From JAVBSC01 sp031547305 (GTDB lineage: Bacteria; Desulfobacterota; Desulfovibrionia; Desulfovibrionales; Desulfovibrionaceae), in contig JAVBSC010000124.1 of the NCBI GenBank assembly GCA_031547305.1, positions 1 to 16,003 on the forward strand: DNA of 16,003 bases, read 5' to 3'. The first letter of the stretch is position 1. Each line of letters begins with the position of its first letter. The notes beneath the pieces are model-generated. The model searched no databases. It worked only from the letters and a program-made list of their open reading frames with translations, and was not told the origin of the DNA. The translations under genes were made by a program, and so were the position numbers. Positions 1 through 7,919 of this stretch are shown in pieces.

Positions 1-3
1 GAA

Positions 4-32
4 GATTAAGGGGAGCCACGCTCCCCTTAATC
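4..32 (-). terminator. Strong hairpin after fdhB, likely operon terminator
   Basis: A 13-bp perfect stem closes on a 3-nt loop: the left arm at 4-16 pairs with the right arm at 20-32. It begins 18 nt past the fdhB stop codon on the transcribed strand, the usual place for an intrinsic terminator. The outer stem is A/U-rich (GATTAA/TTAATC), so it can form in either direction. Any run of U that should follow on the minus strand lies at or beyond the window edge, so the call rests on stem strength and position only. It could equally be a bidirectional terminator shared with a convergent gene to the left. Confidence 0.55.
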
Positions 33-50
33 TATTGCGACTATTCCCTG

Positions 51-758
51 TTATGCCGGCCTGAGCCCCAGCAGCGCCCGGCGGCTCAGCCCCGCGCCGC
101 GCCCCGGCACGCTCCGCGACATATACTGGTAATAGTGCGAAGGATCGTACTCGCACAGGTAAAGCACCCGCACGTCCTCGGAATCCGCCAGCAAGGCCGC
201 CGGTCTGGTTTTTTTCACTTCCGCCAGGCGTTTTCGCGCCAGATCCAGCATCACGCCGCGCTCCCCGAAGTGCATGGTGTGCGTGGGGCAGGTTTTGACG
301 CAGGCCGGTTCCAGGCCGTTCCGCACCCGGTCGATGCACATGTTGCATTTGACCAGGGCTCCGCTTTCCGGGCTCTTCCTGGGGATGTCGTACGGGCAGG
401 CTTCACGGATCGCCTGGTACGGCAAATCTTTGGTTTTTTCCGAATAGAGCACCGCGCCGGTTTCCGCGTCCTGCTCTATGGCGCCGGGAATATACGCGTC
501 CGCCGCCAGCTTGCATGGCGGCGTGACGCAGTGCCGGCACTGCTCCGGAAAAAACAGCCATTTGAACTCGCCGTCAATGACCGCTTCCTTCATCTGCACC
601 AGCTTGAAGGTATGGCCGTTCACCTCCGGCGGATTCTGGTAGGACCCGGCGTTGATCGTCGGGTCCGCCGGCAGCTTCTTCCACTGCTTGCAGGCCGCCT
701 GGCAACCCCGGCAGGCCGTGCAGCGGCTCTGATCTATAAAAAACGTTTTTCCGCTCAT
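51..758 (-). CDS. fdhB: Formate dehydrogenase beta (iron-sulfur) subunit
   Basis: This 235-residue ferredoxin-type subunit carries electrons from FdhA to the cytochrome partner. Twelve cysteines are visible: C13, C16, C19 and C23 (CTACRGCQAAC), C74, C77 and C82 (CRHCVTPPC), C121, C138, C141, C153 and C157. That is exactly enough for three [4Fe-4S] clusters. The usual fourth cysteine of the second motif is replaced (CKLAAD), as I recall for the three-cluster D. gigas small subunit, unlike the four-cluster FdnH/FdoH type. There is no signal peptide and no C-terminal membrane helix, so the protein should be soluble and cross the membrane together with Tat-exported FdhA. The start is supported by AAGGAG 8 nt upstream of the ATG. 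It lies 137 nt downstream of fdhA on the same strand and is the last gene of the operon. Residues from about 170 onward are divergent and family-specific. Confidence 0.95.
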   Translation of the reverse strand: MSGKTFFIDQSRCTACRGCQAACKQWKKLPADPTINAGSYQNPPEVNGHTFKLVQMKEAVIDGEFKWLFFPEQCRHCVTPPCKLAADAYIPGAIEQDAETGAVLYSEKTKDLPYQAIREACPYDIPRKSPESGALVKCNMCIDRVRNGLEPACVKTCPTHTMHFGERGVMLDLARKRLAEVKKTRPAALLADSEDVRVLYLCEYDPSHYYQYMSRSVPGRGAGLSRRALLGLRPA

Positions 759-782
759 CGGATTGGCTCCTTAGTTAGATGC

Positions 783-823
783 GGGGCTCAGCCCCGGACC
801 CCGGCAGGGGGCACGCCCCCTGC
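783..823. repeat. Paired GC-rich hairpins in the fdhA-fdhB gap
   Basis: Two adjacent stem-loops occupy the 137-nt spacer between fdhA and fdhB. The first is GGGGC-tca-GCCCC (783-795). The second has an 8-bp stem GCAGGGGG/CCCCCTGC around a 4-nt loop (804-823, plus-strand reading). The pattern of alternating GGGG/CCCC palindromes resembles REP-like intergenic repeats common in GC-rich proteobacteria. In the transcript it would separate fdhA from fdhB and could stabilise the upstream message or limit read-through. Neither stem has a U-run behind it, so I do not call a terminator. Confidence 0.5.
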
Positions 824-895
824 GCCCGCAATTATGAGGGTGAACGCCATTCAGGCCCTCCCGCGAGGCAATGCGAACTTCAGCGGGCATTTACT

Positions 896-3800
896 TCAAA
901 CTTTCCGTACATTCACCATAAAGGCCTTGCTCTCCGGAATGCCAACGTTGGCGTCGCCCACAGAGGGCACCAGCAGATTGACCGCGTCGTAAGCGTGGTT
1001 GACCCGGCCGTGCCAGCCGAAGTGCATGGGCACGCCCACAATCTCCACCCTTTTCCCCTCGATCAGCAGCGGCTGCATCCTGGCCGTAACCAGGGCCGTG
1101 ACCTGGATTTTGCCGCGCAGGGACTCCACAATGACCTGATCGCCGTTAGCCACGCCCAGTGAAGCCGCCAACTCGCGGCTGATCTCGCAAAAGCCGTCCG
1201 GCTGCATTTCCGTAAGCCACAGGGTGGGGCCGGTCATGGTGCGGGTCTGCCACTGCTCGGTCACCCGGTAGGTGGTGCAGACATGCGGGAAGGCCGGATC
1301 CGCCACAGCGGCTTTTTCACCCGCAAAGGTGATGGCCGTGGGCACAAAGCGCCGGTTGGACATGGGGTTGGCTGGCAGTGGGCTTTCCACCGGCTCGTAG
1401 TGCTCCGGCAGCGGACCGTCCAGGCGGCCGGGGCCGAAGAGTTGCCCGCGGCCTTCCCTGGTCATGATAAAGGGGTGTACGGAACCTGGCTCTCCGCCGC
1501 CGTCAACCACGTCGCCCTGCCAGGCCTTGCCGTCCCAGGCGATGATGGCCTTGGCCGGGTTCCACGGCTGGCCTTTCTCGTCCACCCCGGCCCGGCTGTA
1601 GAGCACGCGCCGGTTGGCCGGCCAGGAATAGGCCCAGTTGGGGAAGAGTCCGACGTTGGCCTGGGCCGGCGTCTGGTCATGCCCCCGCCGGGCCATCATG
1701 TTGCCTTCCTCGGTCCAGCAGCCGCACCAGATCCAGTTGCCGCAAGATGTGGAGCCATCCGCCTGCAGCGCGGCGAACCCCGGCGCCTGCTGGCCCTTTT
1801 TCCACTCCTTGCCCGCTATGGTCACGTCCCTGAGGAACTGGCCGTTGATGCGCCGGGCGGCCTTCGCGGCGTCGTACCTGCCGTTGGTTTCAAAGTTGAT
1901 GTCCAGGTTCAGGATCGGTTCCGGCGCCACGGCGCCGGGCAGCTTGTAGAGCTTTTTAAGCTCCGCCGCCAGCAGCAGGATGATGTCGCCGTCGCTTTTG
2001 CTGTCGCCCAGGGGGTCCGGCCCCTGGTAGCGCCATTGCAGCCAGCGGCCGGAGTTGACGATGGAGCCTTCTTTTTCCACGCTGCCGCAGGCCGGCAGAT
2101 AAAAGACCTCGGTTTTGATCTTTTTGGGGTCCACGCCCGGGGCCTTCCAGAACTCGCTGGTCTCGTTCTGGAACATGTTCACGGCCAGCATCCAGTCCAG
2201 CTTTTCCAGGCCTTTGCGGTTTTTTTCCGCATTGGCTCCGCCGGCGGCCGGGTTGAATCCCCAGACCAGCAGGCCTTTGAATTTGCCCTTGTACAGCTCG
2301 TCGCAGGCGTTCAGCCAGGCGTAGTCCATAACCGGCACGTCGTCGAATTTGGGCAGCCAGGTGTAGCTCAGTTCCGGGTCATGTTCCGGGTAAATGGATT
2401 TTAAGTAGGAAACCATGTATTTGTCGTAGTTTTTCCACCAGTTCACGCTTTGCGGGTCGCCCGTGACCGGCGTGTAAGCCTTGATGTAGTCCTTGAGGCC
2501 TGGCAGTCCCACGCGCGCCGGAGCCAGGTAGCCGGGGAGGTTGTCCACCAGCAGGGCGATGTCCGTGGTGCCCTGCACGTTGGATTCGCCGCGCAGGGCG
2601 TTCACCCCGCCGCCGGCCACGCCGATGTTGCCCAGCAGGAGCTGGACCATGGCCAGGCCCCGGATGCACTGCACGCCGGTGGTGTGCTGGCACTGGCCCA
2701 GGGCGTAGAGAATGCTGCCCGCCTTGTCCGGTTTGCCCGTGGAGGCGTACAGCTCGTAGATCTTTCTGAGCAGCGCCTCCTCTATGCCGGTGATTGAGGA
2801 GACGGTCTTCAAGTCGTAGCGCTTGAAGTGCTCGCGCATGATCTGGAAGACGCAGCGCGCATCCCGCAGCGTTGGGTCTTTTTTGCTCACGCCGTTTTCA
2901 TCCGCGGCAAAGGCCCACTTGGAGCGGTCGTAGGCCTTTTTGTCCTCCAGGAAGCCGCTGAACAGGCCGTCCGTAAAGCCGTAGTCCGGCCCAAGAATGA
3001 ACGAGGCGTTGGTGTACTCCTTGACGTATTTTTCAAAATACAGATTATTTTCAATAATATAGCTGATCATGCCGTTCCAGAAGGCCACATCGCTTCCGGG
3101 ACGGATGGGAGCGTAAATATCCGCCTTGGCGGAAGTGCGGGTAAAACGCGGATCCACGTGGATCAGCTTGCCGCCGGCCTCCTGGGCGCTGGTGACCCAC
3201 TGGAAGGAGATCGGGTGCGTTTCCGCCGCGTTGCTGCCGGTTATAAGCACAACGTCACTGTTCTTTATATCGATCCAGTGATTGGTCATCGCGCCGCGTC
3301 CAAAGGACTCTGCCAGAGCCCCCACAGTCGGGCTGTGTCAGATCCGGGCGTGGCTCTCGATATAGACAAGCCCCAGGCCGCGCAAAAGAGCCTGGAGCAT
3401 CCAGCCTTCCTCGTTGTCTATGGCGGCGGATCCCAGGTTGGCCAGGGCGCGGGTGCGGTTGAGCGGACGCCCCAGGGCGTCGGCTTTTTCAAAAGATGCG
3501 TCGCGCGCGTCCTTGATCTTTTTGGCGATGCGCGGAATGGCCCAGTCCCAGGATTTTTTCTCCCACTTGTTCGATCCCGGAGCGCGGTAAAGCACGTCCG
3601 TGGAACGTTCGGCCCGCTCCGTAAGCTGCCAGACGGCCGCACCCTTGGGGCACAGCGCGCCCTTGTTGACGGGGTGGTCAGGGTCGCCTTCAATATTGAC
3701 GCTGCGTTTGCCGGCCGGGTCGGTCCAGACCAGCATGCCGCAGCCCACGGCGCAGTAACAGCAGATGGACGTGGTCAGCCTGGCCTTGCTTATGGGCAGC

Positions 3801-3922
3801 TCGGCGGCTTTGGCGGCCACGGGCGCAAGGGAGACGCCCAGTCCGCTGAAGGCGGCCACGGCCGCCCCGGCCGCGGAAAAGCGCAGAAAACCGCGCCGGT
3901 TGAGTTCTTTAAGGTTATGCAT
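896..3922 (-). CDS. fdhA: Selenocysteine-containing formate dehydrogenase alpha subunit (Tat-exported)
   Basis: This is the catalytic subunit of a periplasmic W/Mo-bis-pterin formate dehydrogenase (formate to CO2 plus two electrons). The gene is continuous over 1009 codons only if the in-frame TGA at 3338-3340 is read as selenocysteine, residue 195. The context A-R-I-U-H-S-P is the family active site, followed by GRGAMTNHW. The N-terminus has a twin-arginine signal (NRRGFLRFS, residues 8-16, then a hydrophobic stretch and A-x-A near 37-40). C54, C57, C61 and C91 (CxxC-x3-C-x29-C) bind the proximal [4Fe-4S] cluster. About 1008 residues is normal for Desulfovibrio FdhA. The start is firm: AAGGAGG lies 6 nt before the ATG, and the gene follows the cytochrome stop by 20 nt. 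fdhB follows. A plain gene caller would split this into two frames (3338-3922 and 896-3325) or call a pseudogene, which is wrong. Confidence 0.96.
3305..3321 (-). promoter_or_regulatory. Candidate bacterial SECIS hairpin in fdhA
   Basis: Downstream of the UGA, within the coding sequence, the RNA can form GGGCUCU-GGC-AGAGUCC: a 7-bp stem (one G-U) with a 3-nt loop, starting 16 nt after the UGA. Directly behind the UGA a second small stem CACAG-cccga-CUGUG (3337-3323) is possible. Bacterial SECIS elements lie within about 40 nt 3' of the UGA and are bound by SelB. Codon by codon, the position of the E. coli fdhF apical loop (GGUCU, from memory) carries GCUCU here. The exact fold bound by SelB cannot be decided by eye. 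Confidence 0.6.
3338..3340 (-). other. Selenocysteine (UGA) codon of fdhA, Sec195
   Basis: The TGA is flanked on both sides by the same uninterrupted reading frame: upstream ...E-S-H-A-R-I, downstream H-S-P-T-V-G-A-L-A-E-S-F-G-R-G-A-M. It aligns with the Sec/Cys position of formate dehydrogenase H-type active sites, where the next residue is the conserved histidine. No frameshift is needed and there is no other stop until 896. Decoding needs SelB and tRNA-Sec, whose genes are not in this window. Confidence 0.96.
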
Positions 3923-3942
3923 TTACATCCTCCTTGGGAGAA

Positions 3943-5832
3943 TCACTGTTGGGTTTCCGGCGTGGTTGCTTCTTGCTGCTTGGCGGATTCAGTGGCGGTA
4001 TCCGGCCAGACCGCGTCCAGGTCCGCGGTCCAGCGCGGGGAAGGCGCCATATGGCAATCCTTGCAGGCTGTCGGCCCGGCGGGCTTGCCGGCCGCCTGGG
4101 ACGAAGCGTGGCAGTTGAAACAACTGTTTCCCGGCCCGTGGAAGGCGTTGCGGAAGTACCGGTAATCCATTTCCACGCTCTTGCCGGAACCCGCGTCCGG
4201 CGTGCCGGAGCCTCCGGCCAGGCCGGCCGGGACGGTCGCGCCGTCATGGCAGCCGGCGGCCGCGCAGGCCATGGACTTGCCCTCAACGCGCCCGGTGTGG
4301 TGGCAGGCCTTGCAGTCCAGAGCCGCGTGGGCCTGGTGCGATACGCCCACCCTGGGCATGCTGGTTTTGACGCCATCCGGCAGGCTGATCGTCTGGCGTT
4401 CGCGTTTGACCAGCGGATGGTGGGCGGGGTCGCCCACGGCCTGGGTGTGGCACAGGGCGCAGTTGCCCGCCGCGCCGATGGAGCGGGCGTGCTCCTGGTA
4501 CTGGATGGGCGCTATGTTGTCACGATCCCGCCCGATGGGGTTTTTAGCCGGATAGATGGCGTGCTGCGCGCCGTGGCAGGAAGCGCAGCGGATTTTTTCC
4601 GTGTCGTCCGCGCGCCGGCTGTACAAACCGGAAGCGTTGGCCACCCATTTGTTAAAGCCGGAAGCGTTTTCCAGGCTGGGCTTGACGGCCAAATCGTGGC
4701 AGCCGGAGCAATCCGGCTCCTGCCGCCAGGGCAGGCGCGCGTTGATTTCCTCGGCCCTGGCGGCCACTGGCTTGATCCGCGCCATGGCGGCTTTGGCCGC
4801 CCTGGCGTTGGGACCGCCTTCCTCGGCCTTCAACAGGGCCAGGGAATGGTCTTCCATCACGCCGTGGCAGGTCACGCAGCGCAGGCCGCGCTCAATGTGC
4901 AGATCCCGCGCGAAAACCGGACGCGCCGGAGCGTCCGGGCCTTCCGCCCGCGATTTGCCGATTCCGATGTGACAGACCACGCAGGATTCCCCGCCGCGCC
5001 CGGCCAGAAATTGCGCGTGCCAGCCGTGTACGGAGGCGGAAACGCTCATGGCCCTGGGCGCCTGACCGTCTTTTGGCGCGGCTTCAGGCGCGGCCGGTCC
5101 GCTGTGGCAGGATCTGCAGTCCACGACTTCCTTGGCGGAACGCTTCACCAATCCCAGGGCCTGGCGCTTGTCGTGCGCGGCCAGCACGGCTTTGCCGGCG
5201 TCCGCGTGGCACCGGGCGCAGCCGTAGCCTGGCGAAACAGCCAGCACGGCCGCTGTTTTGGCCAGGACCACGCCGGTCTTGGCGTCCTCCGCGCTTATGA
5301 AAATTATCGGATAAGGGTTAAGCAGGCCGTTGGTCTGGCGGACTGTAACGGGAATATCCGCGCTGAAGGTCAGACCGCCCGGCTCCGGAGCCATCTCGCC
5401 CCGGCGCGGCGCGTCTTTGCCCTCCAAGGCGGTTTCCGGGGCCGCCTCCCAGATCAGGCGCACGCCTTCGTCCACCACGTCCGGCTTGGCGCCGCGCTTA
5501 AAAAGCTGCGCGCTCATGGTCGGGCCGGGATAGGGCAGCGTCCAGCCACCTCCCGGCGCGGGACTCTGGTACATGCCCTGCCCGGCAAAGCCCAGCAGCA
5601 CGTATTCCCACCCGACGTCAAACGGCGGGGTGGGCGTGGCTATGGCCCCCCAGGGCGGCAAATCGGCAAGAATATAGGGCTGCGCCTGTTTGCCGGGAGC
5701 TCCCGGTTTGCCTGGCGCGGCCGCCCAGGCCGCCGCCGCCGCCAGACAGACTAAAAAGACGGCCAGCGCGGCCAGCCGCGCTCTAAAAACGCGCGTCCCG
5801 CCAGGCCTTGATGAAGGCGGCAAATCTCTCAT
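3943..5832 (-). CDS. Undecahaem c-type cytochrome, formate dehydrogenase electron acceptor
   Basis: A 629-residue exported cytochrome with eleven haem-binding motifs: CxxCH at C205, C239, C284, C319, C375, C416, C458, C507, C571 and C590, plus one CX4CH at C523. The last four, preceded by HxxxH and with CKACHH, form a cytochrome c3-like (class III) domain at about 490-600. Residues about 40-200 have no haem and look like a beta-rich domain ahead of the haem region. An N-terminal signal peptide (about 15-40, ending AWAAA) places it in the periplasm. The ATG at 5832 is chosen over a GTG at 5844 because GGAGG sits 5 nt before it. A near-consensus promoter lies just upstream, and fdhA follows after 20 nt, so it is probably the direct electron acceptor of FdhAB. 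I recognise no standard gene symbol. The C-terminal tail is low-complexity and polar. Confidence 0.93.
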   Translation of the reverse strand: MRDLPPSSRPGGTRVFRARLAALAVFLVCLAAAAAWAAAPGKPGAPGKQAQPYILADLPPWGAIATPTPPFDVGWEYVLLGFAGQGMYQSPAPGGGWTLPYPGPTMSAQLFKRGAKPDVVDEGVRLIWEAAPETALEGKDAPRRGEMAPEPGGLTFSADIPVTVRQTNGLLNPYPIIFISAEDAKTGVVLAKTAAVLAVSPGYGCARCHADAGKAVLAAHDKRQALGLVKRSAKEVVDCRSCHSGPAAPEAAPKDGQAPRAMSVSASVHGWHAQFLAGRGGESCVVCHIGIGKSRAEGPDAPARPVFARDLHIERGLRCVTCHGVMEDHSLALLKAEEGGPNARAAKAAMARIKPVAARAEEINARLPWRQEPDCSGCHDLAVKPSLENASGFNKWVANASGLYSRRADDTEKIRCASCHGAQHAIYPAKNPIGRDRDNIAPIQYQEHARSIGAAGNCALCHTQAVGDPAHHPLVKRERQTISLPDGVKTSMPRVGVSHQAHAALDCKACHHTGRVEGKSMACAAAGCHDGATVPAGLAGGSGTPDAGSGKSVEMDYRYFRNAFHGPGNSCFNCHASSQAAGKPAGPTACKDCHMAPSPRWTADLDAVWPDTATESAKQQEATTPETQQ

Positions 5833-5874
5833 TGGCTCCTCCACTGCTCTGGTAAAAAATATGATGATATTTGA

Positions 5875-5903
5875 AATATAATATAGGAAAATTAATTTTT
5901 CAA
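5875..5903 (-). promoter_or_regulatory. Sigma-70-type promoter for cytochrome-fdhA-fdhB
   Basis: Minus-strand -35 TTGAAA (5903-5898) and -10 TATATT (5880-5875) are separated by exactly 17 nt, each one base off consensus. Transcription would start near 5868, giving a leader of about 36 nt before the cytochrome ATG at 5832. The region is a sharp AT-rich island in a GC-rich neighbourhood. A perfect 13-nt palindrome, ATATTT-g-AAATAT (5867-5879), overlaps the -10 element and the predicted start and is a candidate operator. Confidence 0.65.
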
Positions 5904-5938
5904 GGAATTATGCGAAAAAATGGCGCGGTTTTCATTTT

Positions 5939-6796
5939 TTATTGTTTCCGGGCGGGATTATGGGGCGTGTTCTTGTTTTGCCGGGCCACGAAGCAGCCGG
6001 CTCCGTCCACGAACACGGTAAAACGGTTTTCCCCGGTGCGGGCGAAGCCCGCCAGGCTGAGGCCGTAGCGGGCGGCCATGTCCACGGGCGCGGTGGTGAC
6101 GGCGGCGCGGCTGGCCATGACGCGGAACCCGGCGCGCAGGGCCTTGGCGCAGTAGCTGGCGGTTATACGGGCGGAAGTGAGCAGGACTTTGTCGGCCAGG
6201 GGCACGCCGGCCAGGGCGCTCCACCCGGCCAGGCGATCCAGGCAGTTGTGGCGGCCGATATCCTCGGCCAGAAGCAGCAGTTTGCCGGAAAGCGGATCAA
6301 AAACCCCGGCCCGGTGAAAACAGGCCGTGTCCTCCCATCGTCCGGGGGAGTCGATAAACCCGCTCACCGCCTCCAGCAGGGCCTCGGGCCGCAACGGTCC
6401 AGGCCCGGACCGGGGCGGGCGGGCAAAAGCATCCCCCAGGCGCACCTGGTAAAAGCATTCATCGCGCCGAAGGATTTCAAAGCGCCGGAGCGTTCCCCCC
6501 ACGCCCTCAAAGGAAGCGGCCACTTGGGTAAGCGCCGCTTCATCCCGGCCGGACGCGGAATTGTCCACCCCGAACTCCAGCAGCGCATGCCCCAGGGCCA
6601 GGGTTCCAAGGTCGTAGGGGCAGGCCCAAAGGCCGGCGGACCCGGACGACCCGGCGGCCGCGTCTTCCCAGTCCACGCGCAGGCGGACCTCCTCGGCGGC
6701 CGGGTCCGCAAGCTCCAGCCATTCTCCGCCCTGAAAGCGGGAAACCGCCAGGTTGACGCGTCCCGCGCCCTGCTCCGGCACGCCGGGTCCGCCCAT
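5939..6796 (-). CDS. fdhD: FdhD-family formate dehydrogenase accessory protein (lacks CxxC)
   Basis: A 285-residue homologue of FdhD, the cytoplasmic factor that passes sulfur from a cysteine desulfurase to the molybdenum/tungsten cofactor of formate dehydrogenase. Family landmarks in order: DLGTLALGHALLEFG (about 62-76, the usual D-L-x-x-L-A-x-G-x-L-x-x-E-G), TACFHRAG (157-164), EDIGRHNCLDRL (178-189), LLTSARIT (205-212), SRAAVTTAPVDMA (229-241) and LAGFAR (248-253). The CxxC pair (Cys121/Cys124 in E. coli) expected between about residues 120 and 150 is absent; that stretch is Pro/Gly/Arg-rich. C159 remains. The start follows the fdhE stop by 3 nt, implying translational coupling. It ends about 107 nt before the cytochrome start. 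The family call is firm, but sulfurtransferase activity by the known mechanism is doubtful. Confidence 0.88.
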   Translation of the reverse strand: MGGPGVPEQGAGRVNLAVSRFQGGEWLELADPAAEEVRLRVDWEDAAAGSSGSAGLWACPYDLGTLALGHALLEFGVDNSASGRDEAALTQVAASFEGVGGTLRRFEILRRDECFYQVRLGDAFARPPRSGPGPLRPEALLEAVSGFIDSPGRWEDTACFHRAGVFDPLSGKLLLLAEDIGRHNCLDRLAGWSALAGVPLADKVLLTSARITASYCAKALRAGFRVMASRAAVTTAPVDMAARYGLSLAGFARTGENRFTVFVDGAGCFVARQNKNTPHNPARKQ

Positions 6797-6799
6797 GGC

Positions 6800-7732
6800 C
6801 TAAAACCCCCAGGCGGAAAGCGTGGGCCGCGCGTAGCCTTGGCTGACGGCATAAAAATCCAGAGCCAGAGAGGCGAAATCATCCAGCATGGGCAGCCAGT
6901 CCCGGCCGGGCGCGCGAAAATCCGCCAGTTTCAGATAATTCCGGCATTCCGGGCAGGTGCTGAGCAGGTAGCCCGGTTCTTCTTCCGAGGAATAGTAATC
7001 CGCCCCGCGCGCGGCGCTTTTTCGGCAGAAGGGGCACTCGGCGCGCGGGGCGCGGTATTCATAAGCGCAAAAGGAACAGGCGTGCAGGCGCGCGCCGGAT
7101 TCGTCCAACCGGCCCATGAGCGGCGGCTCGCCGCAAATCGGACAGTGCCCGTGGCTCCAGACGGCCCGGCTGTCCAGCCGCCCGCCCAAAAGACGGCTGG
7201 CCGCCGCCAGGGACGGCATGATCGAGCTTCGGGCGATAAAACGCGGCAAAGCGGCCGCTTCCGGATGATTTTCCCCCCAGGCGCGCAACGTCTCCGGCAA
7301 GGCGGCCGGAATACCCGCGCCCGCGCCGCCGCGGCTGTTGACACTTGCCGGGAACAGCGCTTCCAGCGCCCCTGGATCGGCCGCGATAACGCCGCCAAAT
7401 TCCTCGGCCAGGGGCGCCAGGCGCGGCACGGCGCTTTTAACGGCCTCCAGCGCGGACCCGGCCAGTTCGGCGGCCAGTTCCAAATCCAGGGGGAAGTCCG
7501 CCGGACTCAGGAGCGGCCGGCCCTGGGCGCGCGCCTCCGCATCCGGCAGTTTTTTCAGCGGCGCTTCCGGCAGCCCCACCTCCGGCGCTCCGGCAAAGCG
7601 CACCCTGTCCATGGCCGCCAGTTGCAGTTCCGCAACCCGGCCCACAAGAAGCGCCATTTCCGCCGGCAAATGCGGCTTGCCCCGCAATTCCGCCATTTTT
7701 CGCCGCAAAGACTCCGCATCCGGAATAGCCAT
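6800..7732 (-). CDS. fdhE: Formate dehydrogenase accessory protein FdhE
   Basis: A 310-residue cytoplasmic protein of the FdhE family, needed for formate dehydrogenase assembly and proposed to act on the enzyme before Tat export. The N-terminal half is helical and variable. The C-terminal half holds four CxxC motifs typical of the family's metal-binding domain: C197/C200 (CPICG), C219/C222 (CSFC), C233/C236 (CPFC) and C260/C263 (CPEC). Length matches the usual ~300 residues. The ATG at 7732 is preceded by a purine-rich GGGGGAAGG just 2 nt away, a short spacing. It is the first gene of the locus, separated from the sensor kinase by a terminator, and abuts fdhD. Having fdhE, fdhD, a Tat-exported FdhA and FdhB together supports a joint maturation role. 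Confidence 0.9.
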   Translation of the reverse strand: MAIPDAESLRRKMAELRGKPHLPAEMALLVGRVAELQLAAMDRVRFAGAPEVGLPEAPLKKLPDAEARAQGRPLLSPADFPLDLELAAELAGSALEAVKSAVPRLAPLAEEFGGVIAADPGALEALFPASVNSRGGAGAGIPAALPETLRAWGENHPEAAALPRFIARSSIMPSLAAASRLLGGRLDSRAVWSHGHCPICGEPPLMGRLDESGARLHACSFCAYEYRAPRAECPFCRKSAARGADYYSSEEEPGYLLSTCPECRNYLKLADFRAPGRDWLPMLDDFASLALDFYAVSQGYARPTLSAWGF

Positions 7733-7775
7733 AACCTTCCCCCGGCTGAGCGTGACAATATGTATATGTATTATC

Positions 7776-7804
7776 CTAATAGATTATCTTTGATAGCATA
7801 TCAA
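7776..7804 (-). promoter_or_regulatory. Candidate promoter of fdhE-fdhD with palindrome
   Basis: In the AT-rich spacer upstream of fdhE, minus-strand TTGATA (7804-7799, -35) lies 17 nt from TATTAG (7781-7776, weak -10). This would start transcription near 7769 with a leader of about 37 nt. A perfect palindrome TTGATA-tgc-TATCAA (7790-7804) overlaps the -35. The motif GATAAT occurs twice as a direct repeat (minus strand, about 7772-7788), also inside the promoter. These are operator candidates only; no regulator gene is adjacent. Confidence 0.45.
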
Positions 7805-7836
7805 TAAATAAATATGCAGGCTGATGCTTTTTACAC

Positions 7837-7876
7837 AAAAGCTGACGGGCGCGCCATAACGCGGCCGTCAGCTTTT
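7837..7876 (-). terminator. Intrinsic terminator of the sensor kinase gene
   Basis: An 8-bp stem GCTGACGG/CCGTCAGC (7841-7848 with 7865-7872) can extend through four more pairs past a G-G mismatch. On the minus strand it is followed by TTTTGTGT and lies about 48 nt after the kinase stop. It is flanked by A and T runs on both sides, so it could work in both directions. It isolates the kinase transcript from fdhE. Confidence 0.75.
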
Positions 7877-7919
7877 GCGCCTTTTTCTCCCGGCCTTTGG
7901 CCGTTAAGGCGTTTCAAAG

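Noticed and set aside
783..823. Terminator between fdhA and fdhB
   Set aside because: The stems have no U-run and fdhB must be co-expressed with fdhA; a repeat or mRNA-stability element fits better.
896..3325. fdhA as a broken gene or as two separate proteins
   Set aside because: The only interruption is one in-frame TGA at the exact Sec position of formate dehydrogenases; both halves keep their motifs and the downstream frame has no credible start or ribosome-binding site.
3934..5754. 606-codon open frame on the plus strand opposite the cytochrome gene
   Set aside because: It is an antisense shadow of a GC-rich gene. The minus strand encodes eleven haem motifs and a signal peptide; the shadow protein has no recognisable domain and an Arg/Gly/Ala-biased composition.
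5833..5844. GTG start giving four extra residues on the cytochrome
   Set aside because: The GTG lies in or against the GGAGG ribosome-binding site that serves the ATG at 5832.
5942..7807. 621-codon plus-strand open frame spanning fdhD and fdhE
   Set aside because: Its length is explained by low stop frequency opposite GC-rich genes. Both minus-strand proteins match known families, and the shadow matches none.
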